Positions 56,825 to 64,000 of a stretch of 64,000 nt of DNA are shown piece by piece. Within the stretch, counting starts at the first letter, position 1. Each line of letters begins with the position of its first letter. Where the stretch lies: positions 1,302,001 through 1,366,000 of the forward strand of contig JACAAK010000007.1 in assembly GCA_025093985.1 (NCBI GenBank), written 5' to 3'. The position numbers and the translations under genes were made by a program. The DNA comes from Calvatia gigantea (Eukaryota; Basidiomycota; Agaricomycetes; Agaricales; Lycoperdaceae). The notes under the pieces were generated by a model. That model was not told the DNA's origin and did not search any database. It worked only from the letters and a program-made list of their open reading frames with translations.

Positions 56825-58634
56825 ATGCCAAGGGACCTTCCCAGTTTCTACTGGGACGCAGAGCGCAATCGCTACTTTCCCATCCACTCTAAACCAGCAA
56901 CGCCCCTCCAAAAACAACAATTACAGCGAACCAGCCCACCATCACCCAGAAATATCATCACCCCAACACATGCTCGAAAACCTCGGAGTCTATGGAACGC
57001 AATAGAAGCCGGCAAGAACCGTCTATACGAACATCAGAGAATTCTTGATCGACAGTAAGATGGCTCTACCGCTCGCATTTTGGGGTGATTAACACCAATT
57101 TCCCAGCGATATACTTGGCCTGCATTATGCAGGAACTACCTGTGTTAAAGAACAACGCGTACCCACCTTTGGCGCGATTAAAGCATTCGTTGTGTGTGGG
57201 CTATCCCTTGCGAACCCTTATAACGGGCTCATCTGTGTCTGTACAGTCAACGACAGACGATTCTGGTCAATGTTTCCGTCTAATTGGTGATAACCGAGGA
57301 TGGATCTACTCCTCTGATAACTCTGAAATCGGGCCCGAGCAGCGCGGTGATCACTGGATCGTTGACATGAACCTAAGCTCTGACTCTGAGGTAGGCGTAA
57401 ACCAGAATGACACGACAACGTCATTGACATATGGAAATAAGATATCGTCGATCAGTATTAGCGGTTCATATTCATTGTATCCGCCTTTTTTCTATCATTT
57501 GGAACGACCAATCTCACATCGGTACCGTTAGGATTACATCTTTTGGACCCGTATCAAGAATGCGCATTCAGCAATTGGGCCACCCCAAGTTCGTATACCC
57601 TTGCAATTGCGACTGTCCGGCGCTAAATATGACATCCCGCAGCTCTTACATCTTGACAGCGCAGAGAATATACGACATCCGATGTTCGCACCTCGTGGGC
57701 CCAGACGATATTATCGTTGGTACGGTCAACCTTCCCTCATTACTAAGACTGAGTATTCACTCACAATTGACAGGCGCCAAACAAGGCGCCGTGCACATTA
57801 ACGAAACTCTCAGTCCGACAGCCACGCGGAATCTAAAAACTTATAGTGATGTGTTCTCAATCACACGGCAACGAGTAAGTGAAACTCCGATTATTTTTTT
57901 CCGAAACGGATGTCAGGGTCTAAAAGTCGAAACCGCCACAGGATCTTGTTTACGCTGGAGTACGAAACGGGAATATTCATCGGTTTGATCTGCGAGTGCC
58001 TGACAACCAAAACACGAAAAGTCTTTTCGCCAATAATCCGCGAAGTCCGGTGTTACACCTGCAATTAATTAACGACATTTATTTCTTGGCGAGCCACATG
58101 AACGGCGAGGTATTCCTTGAATTTGTCTGATTATGTATCGCTTCTGAGCGCCCCGCCACAGCTGCTCATGTACGACATACGATATACTCGTCGCAGTAAT
58201 CCTCTTTTACGATTTGCTGGCCACATCAACACTCAAACTGTACGTCTGGTACGTACCTCCGAACCATGACAACGAGAGATGATCCTCTCCTCACGGCCTC
58301 ACGCAACACACAGGGTATCGCAACAGACCCAGATAACGAATTCCTCTTCGCAGCTGGTCAAGACCGCAGAATTCGAGGCTGGTCATTACGCACCGGTAAT
58401 CCCTTAATGCCAATTCCAACTTCAAACACCAAATCAAATAACGGCCGGAACAAAGCAAATTTTGCCGACGATACAAATGTTCAAAACTTTCAGGCTGATA
58501 GTAATCCCCTTCTCGCCGTATTTGACGATCCGATCGAAGTCACGCAGATCACTAGAGAGAATTCTGGTACAATGTGTTTATGGGCAGGATGTGGCAAACG
58601 GCTATGGCAGTTCAATCTAGGCTGTCGGGAGTGA
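56825..58634 (+). CDS. DCAF4/WDR21-like WD40 protein
   Basis: Predicted substrate receptor of a DDB1-CUL4 ubiquitin ligase by family. Six exons: 56825..57054, 57107..57390, 57442..57874, 57942..58109, 58162..58248, 58314..58634. The start LPSFYWDAERNRYFPIHS matches the family's N-terminal motif, followed by SLWNAIEAGKNRLYEHQRIL. Recognisable WD blocks are LTGAKQGAVHINE, TYSDVFSIT, DLVYAGVRNGNIHRFDLRV, SPVLHLQLINDIYFLASHMN, LLMYDIRYTRRSNPLLRFAG, GIATDPDNEFLFAAGQDRRI and MCLWAGCGKRLWQFNLG. Exons sum to 1523, two over 507 codons (506 aa). One correction is needed near 57283-57286 (MFPSN then GDNRGWIYSSDN). The other is at a T6 run, 57486-57491 (YPPF then SIIWNDQSHIGT). With two defects, a true pseudogene is a live alternative. 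Confidence 0.82.
57283..57491 (+). other. two apparent +1 frameshifts in the DCAF4-like gene
   Basis: One near 57283-57286 (AATTGG) in exon 2 and one at the T6 run 57486-57491 in exon 3. The lengths of exons 2 (284) and 3 (433) are each one base over what their splice phases require. Confidence 0.55.
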
Positions 58635-58855
58635 TTCTGTAGGTTAGGACATTGTATGTCAATCTTCCGGGCCGGGATTAGACCAGGCATCTGTACTTCA
58701 ATCAATGACGTATGCTTCAGTCCTTCCTTTGTTGCAATGTTGCCCGAAACGCGCTATCATTAGCTTGCCCTGGAGGCTGACCCAGTCACAATTGTCGGTT
58801 CTTCATCATCTTCGCGTGTTATCATCGAGCCACCAACTCTCCAAGCCTCCTCACC

Positions 58856-59619
58856 ATGAAGTACATCAACGCCTATGTACAAACTTCTGTTCATCATCAT
58901 AGAACAACTCTAATCGTTCTCACAAGGAACTTGCGGACATGATGAAGAACGAGAAGTTGGTGCCGAAGAAAGATTACCTCGTTATCGATGTTCGCGATGA
59001 AGATCGTGTCGGCGGACATATCGTCGGAAGCATTAATGAACCTTCGGCGGGGTTTCTGATGAGCGTAGACCAACTCGTGGGCAAGACTAAAGACGTGCCA
59101 CTGGTCATCTTCCATTGTGCGCTTTCCCAGATGCGGTACGTCTTTTTCTTGCTGGTTTGAAAAGCTCACTGAAATCTCTTCTTTGACTCAGTGGACCAAA
59201 GGCTGCCCGTGTATGTCCTCGGCTCTCTACTCATTGATCGTCCGCATTTCCGTCTTGGGCTGACCTAGTAGACATAGATATACGAAGAAACGAGGGACCA
59301 TATGCTCAAGGCCAACAAAATTCAGTCAAAACAAGAGGTGGCAATTCTTAGAGACGGGTTCGTCGGTTTTCAAGACAAATTCAAGGTACTTATCTCCCTC
59401 CAATACTCGCACCGGACGATTGATCAGGGCCCACAATGATAGGGTGATCCCAAGCTCATAGAGAAATGGGATAAGGAGATATGGGAGCCAGAGGAGGTGA
59501 TAGCGCTCTCGGACGACGACACTGGCAACCCACGCGTCATTTCAACTGCAACTGCAACTGCAACAGCTTCTGCCCCTGCCCCTGCCCCTGCACCCCAGCC
59601 TAAACCTAAATCTAACTGA
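58856..59619 (+). CDS. Cdc25-like rhodanese phosphatase (Acr2/Ibp1/Ych1 type)
   Basis: Small single-domain rhodanese phosphatase, of the kind acting as arsenate reductase or Cdc25-like phosphatase in fungi. Five exons (58856..58876, 58927..59135, 59192..59210, 59278..59385, 59443..59619) close exactly to 177 aa. The start MKYINAYELADMMKN leads to DYLVIDVRDEDRVGGHIVGS, then the active site FHCALSQMRGP (HCx5R). The helix IYEETRDHMLKANK and VAILRDGFVGFQDKF complete the domain, followed by DPKLIEKWDKEIWEPE. The C-terminal tail is low-complexity: an Ala-Thr repeat, an Ala-Pro repeat and QPKPKSN. Exon 3 is only 19 nt but phase-consistent. No frame defect. Substrate (arsenate or phosphoprotein) cannot be told from sequence. 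Confidence 0.92.
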
Positions 59620-59726
59620 CTTGCACATCCTCATCGCGTCAAATAATCCCTCGAGGCATGCCGATATGATCTGGAATGGAAGGGAGAAAAGCAATGTAGT
59701 TGAACGCGAGAATGTAGGCAGCTGGC

Positions 59727-60331
59727 TCATTGTGAAGTAGTGGCGGTGGTCGATGATTGATCTGCGTTCTCCTTCACCACCGCCCGTCGCCGGGGTCCTT
59801 GTTCCAGTACAGCGGCGACCTGTTCACGTTCTCGTTTTATCCTGTTCTGACATATTTGCCTGGATATTCCCAACAATTTAATAATCACGAACAGTAATAC
59901 CCGTAGAATGAAGTATCGACCTTACCATGATACAATCGATGTGATGGTAAATGTTGCAACTGCCCAGTTTCCAGCTTTGATAGGAGCTGTTGTATACCCG
60001 GACACTGATGAGTGCAACATTTGAGGGATAAATGTAAACGTACGAAGTGAGAATCCTCGAATAAATCCAATACCCGCGCCAGCAGCGATACCAGCCAATA
60101 GACTTTCTCGGGCACAAGGAATAGCTGTAACATGTAGTGCGCTCTATAAATGATCAAGAACGAAAGGCTCAGTCCCCTCACTTGTGCAGGAGGTGAGAAT
60201 ATACGACGTACTTGTGCTGAATCATAGGCGAGGCTTCCTGTAGCCGCAGGTAGATTGGAAGGAAGGTTTATGATATTCGACTGGTCCTGTTTGTTATCTT
60301 CAGGCCCTGTATTCGTATGTGGGTCGGACAT
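59727..60331 (-). CDS. cox20: Cox20, cytochrome c oxidase assembly protein
   Basis: Mitochondrial inner-membrane chaperone for Cox2 maturation. Three exons (60331..60212, 60143..59926, 59859..59727; introns 66-68 nt) close exactly to 156 aa. The core shows the family pattern: ALHVTAIPCARESLLAGIAA, GAGIGFIRGF, then KAGNWAVATFTITSIVSWQI, CQNRIKRERE. Two hydrophobic segments flank a loop, as expected for Cox20 (LLAGIAAGAGIGFI and NWAVATFTITSIV). The soluble N-terminus is about 40 residues, and the C-terminal tail is charged (GPRRRAVVKENADQ). No frame defect. Confidence 0.92.
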
Positions 60332-60743
60332 GAGGTGTTAATATATGTTCAAGGGAACTTTGGATAACGGAAGGGGAGACGGAATTTTGGGAGCGGAAGT
60401 ACACGTGATGTCGTCGCGTCTTCGTTTTTGTATAAGCCTGCAGACTTACAGCGCTGACCCCGAGTTGGCTCTCCACTTGGTGAATCTATAGGATGAACAC
60501 ATATCGGTTAATCGCAAAGATGGCTATTTCGTAGTGGAACACGAAAGAATGGAATACTTTTCTATTCACTGTCCCAAGTAAACTCTAATCGGAAAAGTTA
60601 ACCAACTTTCATAAACTTCCCTTGAAGTACCCAAGAGACCAAGTCCGTCTTTTAATCTCAATAATATCTACTTAGTCCAATGTCAACACGCTCTATAGAT
60701 TCCTGACATGTCCTTTGATTCCTCTATAGCCTTCTACGTCTTA

Positions 60744-61892
60744 TCAAGCCGAGCCACCAATAGGTTTCTTCTGCTTCGCAAAAACGTGAACATGCGCAAG
60801 CCCCGGAACACTTTGCAACCTCTAAACTCTCAAGTCAACAATCTACCACACATCACAGCCAGAAGACAAGAACTCACGGGAGGATTAACAAACCACGCCG
60901 TCTCCCAAACATCCTCATCCCACCTCCTCCTCACAAACTCATCCACCTCCGCCCCAGCACGTCGTACCAACTCCTCTTCCTCCTCCTGTACCCTTAGGCG
61001 AAACAACCATCTTCTCCGCCGTAATACCCCATTCCGCCAACACAGGCAGGCACGAAGGCAATTTACTCGGGGAGGGAGGTGGGGATGTGTTTCCCGTGAA
61101 TCCCCACACTCCATCCTGTTCAATACGTTTTTTGATCAAGGGTGGGACAAGGACGGGGTGGAAGATCGGGACGCGGGTCCATATGAGCGTGTGCTCGACG
61201 TCTGCGGGGACTTTATGCCGAGTTGTGAATGTGTGTGTGAGTTTCATTTTGGGGCGGTGTGTGGAGTGATTTGGAAGGGGTGCGCACCAGAATAAGGCCA
61301 GTCGTTTTGGATGATGCTGATGTACTCTGATGGGGTATCGGACTGTGAAGTATGCTGGTGCGTCCGCGGGGAGGGGTGGTAGTTGTGTAATGGCCACAGG
61401 GTTTGTCGAGCTCGCTAATGCTTTGGTGGTATCTGTACCCGCACCGTTGCTCTGAGGTTTGTCCAGAGCCGACTTCAAAAGGGAGAGTGTATCTGGTCGA
61501 CCCCACTGCAGCCGATAGTTCAACAAGTAGTTCACTAAGAAAAAAGAATCAAAATGAGGGTAAGCTGCATCAACCTCACCCATTGAAAAAAAGAGGAGAT
61601 AACGAACCTACGGTTCCATAACGGGCGACAATACCCACTGCCCACTCATCATATCGTTTCTGCAGTGTCCTGTGGCGTTTGAGGAGTCCAAGGTCACTAT
61701 CCAAACGTGATATGAACCGATAACGCGCTAAGATCTGGAAGGAAGGTCGACGTACCCCGAATTGACGAAAATTTTCAATTGCTCCCAAGTAAAGACCGCT
61801 GGGTAGTACACAAGTAACTCCTCCATCGTTGGAGGACCAGTTCTCAGAGGCACGTTGGCTTGTCGGAGTTCGGAGAGGACCTCTACCGTCAT
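60744..61892 (-). CDS. DUF3605 family protein (N-acetylglucosamine-induced protein 1-like)
   Basis: Member of the DUF3605 family, often labelled N-acetylglucosamine-induced protein 1; biochemical role unknown. Five exons: 61892..61756, 61696..61608, 61534..61288, 61210..60878, 60821..60744. Family landmarks are FTWEQLKIFVNSGDLGLLKR, KRYDEWAVGIVARYG, VNYLLNYRLQWG, EYISIIQNDWPYS, VPADVEHTLIWTRVPIFHP, KKRIEQDGVWGFTG, TSPPPSPSKLPSCLPVLAEW, GAEVDEFVRRRW, ETAWFVNPPRLQSVPGLAHV and HVFAK. Exons sum to 884, two over 294 codons (293 aa). One base must be skipped at 61340-61341 (YFTV then DTPSEYIS) and one near 60982-60988 (SPKGT then EEEELVRR). The conserved DWPYS-VPADVEH junction across the 77-nt intron fixes the frame. 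Confidence 0.85.
60982..61341 (-). other. two apparent +1 frameshifts in the DUF3605 gene
   Basis: At GG 61340-61341 and within the GGAGGAGG repeat at about 60982-60988. Both restore conserved DUF3605 segments when one base is dropped. Confidence 0.6.
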
Positions 61893-62131
61893 TGTCGTGG
61901 TATGGTGGGTATAAGTGTGCTCAGTACTCAGTCTGTGAGTCTGTGGTAAAAGCTGGGCAAAGGTGATTCACGTTGATCGTTTAAATAGTTTCGGACCGTT
62001 GATCATGATGCACGTTGATGCAAATGATATCCCCGTTCGGCGCCAAACTCGGCAAAGTACCTTGCGGCGCTGACCCTGAATTTAGCCAGGTCCTCCTACT
62101 AAGACCCATATTTGTAACCCAACTACCTTCA
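61893..62131. promoter_or_regulatory. divergent promoter region, DUF3605 gene and RGG gene
   Basis: About 240 bp between head-to-head start codons. No individual element assigned. Confidence 0.45.
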
Positions 62132-63553
62132 ATGGTCGAACCCAAGTGAAGGATCTTCTCGAGGAAGAGGTACATGGCGGTCTCGAGGACGTGGACAAAC
62201 ACATCGTGGACAACCTCAAGGACAACCTCAAACCCAGCCTAGCCCCCAACCTCCTACTCAAGGTCAAAATCGTGGTAGGGGATGGCGATCTGGACGAGGA
62301 AGAGGTTCGGTTGGTTCAACGCCATCTTCAGCTCCGACACAGAATGCAACCCCGAATTCTGCTTCCCATTCCACTGTCGATGCTACAGGAAATAAATCTA
62401 CGCGGGCTAACCGCCAGATGGAATTGATGCCCTCTATCAGCCGAAGTGGCGGTTTGGACAAAGATGGGGATTCGTGAGCTTCTCGATCCTCTTACAACAA
62501 AGGATCCCAATGAAGCTCAGCAACCCAGGTTAAAAACCCATGCAACGCAAGAAGCGTATCGTGATTTTATACAAGAGAAAGTGAGCCTTTAATCTCTTGA
62601 GTCTTATGCCGTTGGCGTTGCTGATTTAACTATTGGTTAATCCGCTGTCAGTTGGAAAAAGTTTTGGATCGTCATGATAAACTCGATGTTGAGACTGAGG
62701 ATGACAAGAAACACCGAGTTGAGGAACAGGAGAATGTGCTCATCTTGCTCAGTGCGTGTGTCCTCGTTTCATTCCTTTGACCGAATCTCTTCATATCGTT
62801 CTAGGGAAACTGAGAGAAGGCATTTCTTCGAGTAACCGACAAGACACTTTCGCCGTCCAAGGTCCGTCAGTCGTGGTCAACTATCACACCCCCATCCTAA
62901 CCTCCGCATATATACCAGTATACGAACAATCCCTTTACCTATCCATAATCTTCACCTCTCCGAAACACACAACAGCCATAATCCCAGCACTCATAAACGG
63001 CCTCTACCCAAAGGCATCACCGCCGACCTCACAATACAGACATGTATCCGTCCTTATATCCCTCATCCACCACCTCGTATCCACATACCCTTCACAACGC
63101 CCTTATCACCAACAATGGACATCCTTAATACACAGCTGGATACCAGAATGCACACAAACGTGGCTGAAGACTTTTACGAAAAGCCTCCGAACAGGGAATT
63201 ATCATCAATTCAACGCACTCACACAACGCGACGGTGTGTTGAAACTCTTGGATAAAGATACCCATACAGGACAGGAACCCCTTCATCGTGATTTGGGGAT
63301 CAGAGCTGTACGAAGTGTCGTTGATGCATTGCGCTCGAGAGTGAGAGAAACGATATGGGGTACAGTCCGTGGTGCATATAAGGAGATGTGGCTCGAGGAA
63401 GGGTACGACACACGACAATGGCTTTGTCGTTCGTTATGCCTCGATTCACCACCAGTGGGTGTAGATGAATGGTTAGATCGCGTTAGCGCCTCTGGTCACG
63501 TTCGAAAGAAAGAGGGTACAGAGAGTCGTTGGATTGTTACTAAAGTACAATGA
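62132..63553 (+). CDS. RGG/Gln-rich protein with conserved helical C-terminal domain
   Basis: Four exons (62132..62580, 62652..62751, 62805..62861, 62919..63553). The N-terminus is a low-complexity RNA-binding-type region: repeated RGRG, then Gln-Pro repeats, RGWRSGRGRGSVGS and a Ser/Thr stretch. A charged linker (LKTHATQEAYRDFIQEKLEK, VLDRHDKLDVETEDDKKHRV) leads into a helical domain: KLREGISSSNRQDTFAVQVY, EQSLYLSIIFTSPKHTTAII, SVLISLIHHLVSTYPSQ, WLKTFTKSLRTGNYHQF, AVRSVVDALRSRVRETIWGT. The architecture loosely recalls SAC3/PCI-type helical repeats, but I could not assign a family. Exons sum to 1241, two over 413 codons (412 aa). Corrections are needed at CCC 62141-62143, just after the ATG, and near 62461-62464. 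The first decides the start: without it no ATG is in frame with the RGG region. Confidence 0.75.
62141..62464 (+). other. two apparent +1 frameshifts in the RGG gene
   Basis: At CCC 62141-62143 (MVEP then SEGSSRGRG) and near 62461-62464 (SGGLDK then IRELLDPLTTKD). Exon 1 (449 nt) is two bases over the length its phase-0 end requires. Confidence 0.55.
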
Positions 63554-63667
63554 TAATCGTATTAGTGTATCGCATCTTTACATGACATTGTTGTAAGTAA
63601 GACAGGAGAAAGCAAGGTATAGCTAGCTAAATGGTAAAGGGGTAGAATAGTGGTGCGTGAGGTGCGT
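63554..63667. other. convergent 3' spacer
   Basis: Short shared 3' region between the RGG gene and the leftward RanGAP gene. Confidence 0.5.
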
Positions 63668-64000
63668 CTAGCTGACATGGACTTTAGCAAGCAAATCTGC
63701 GAGGTCGTCGGTGGCTTTGTCCACCGCCGTAGGCACTTTCCCCTGTTCTTCTACTTGTTCCTGCTCTGCCTCTTCCCTCTCCGCCTCCTCTTCTGCTTCT
63801 TCCTCTTCGTCTTCATCGGTCATAAACAGCTTTCCACCGCGGGCTTTGAGAGCGATCCCGAGGTTCTCGATATGTTCATCGTCATCCTCGGTTTCGTTCC
63901 ACTGCAGCTCCAGATGACGAAGCTGGGCCAGCTGCTCTCCAATGTTCTCTGCGAGTAATTCGAAGGTGGCAGTCTCGAGATTGTTATTTTGTAATTGTAG
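63668..64000 (-). CDS. rna1: RanGAP (Rna1), C-terminal part; 5' end beyond window
   Basis: Partial gene: the C-terminal 110 codons, stop at 63668, running off the right edge. It starts within leucine-rich repeats (LQLQNNNLETATFELLAENI, LAQLRHLELQWNETEDDDEH), then NLGIALKARGGKLFMTDEDE, and ends in the strongly acidic tail typical of Rna1-type GTPase-activating proteins for Ran, before DDLADLLAKVHVS. By family it stimulates GTP hydrolysis by Ran in the cytoplasm to drive nuclear transport. The last LRR and acidic tail fit RanGAP well; other LRR proteins with acidic tails are the alternative. No intron in the visible part. Confidence 0.8.
   Translation of the reverse strand, partial: LQLQNNNLETATFELLAENIGEQLAQLRHLELQWNETEDDDEHIENLGIALKARGGKLFMTDEDEEEEAEEEAEREEAEQEQVEEQGKVPTAVDKATDDLADLLAKVHVS

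Noticed and set aside
57570..57600. A third frameshift in the DCAF4-like gene, suggested by SSYTLAIAT in another frame
   Set aside because: The length of exon 3 is fully explained by one correction, and the original frame stays open, so the resemblance is taken as chance.
57431..57988. Separate 185-codon gene
   Set aside because: It is exon 3 of the DCAF4-like gene plus read-through of its intron; WD40 blocks continue across the splice.
1..64000. CRISPR arrays, insertion sequences, operons, ribosome binding sites
   Set aside because: Not expected in nuclear fungal DNA, and no regular spacer-repeat arrays or transposase genes were seen.

Overview
The window is nuclear DNA from a filamentous basidiomycete, almost certainly an agaricomycete (mushroom-type) fungus. 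The evidence is intron-dense genes with 45-75 nt GT-AG introns, compact mixed-strand packing, and a gene set that includes Egt1, TmpA-like oxidoreductase, FACT, DUF3605 and several conserved basidiomycete families. I assigned genes by translating exons on both strands and checking that splice phases closed; no similarity search was run.

Layout. 1-6.6 kb: gene-poor, with coding-like debris around 3.1-4.4 kb. 6.6-11.5 kb: Snf5/Sfh1-type chromatin-remodelling subunit and a secreted GPI-anchored protein. 12.7-17.5 kb: a gelsolin/severin and the fused ergothioneine enzyme Egt1. 18.9 kb: intron-containing tRNA-Leu(AAG). 19.3-22.5 kb: a short-chain dehydrogenase, unidentified ORFs and a mitochondrial K+/H+ exchange-related protein. 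22.9-32.7 kb: Smc6, a conserved protein of unknown function, a small orphan gene and a single-pass membrane protein. 33-45.5 kb: four pappalysin-like (M43) secreted metalloproteases around a TmpA-like membrane oxidoreductase, with long near-empty spacers. 45.7-51.6 kb: cofilin, alpha-actinin and FACT subunit Pob3. 52-64 kb: a large RA-PH signalling protein, a DCAF4-like WD40 protein, a Cdc25-like rhodanese, Cox20, a DUF3605 protein, an RGG-rich protein and the 3' end of RanGAP (Rna1).

Themes are chromatin and genome maintenance (Sfh1, Smc6, Pob3), actin dynamics (gelsolin, cofilin, alpha-actinin), mitochondria (Cox20, KHE-related) and a lineage-type expansion of secreted metalloproteases.

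The most important caution is that 14 of the roughly 24 spliced genes close only if one or two single bases are treated as extra. All 18 such events have the same sign (+1), often in short homopolymers. That is the signature expected of insertion-biased sequencing error, and it should be excluded before calling any of these genes broken.
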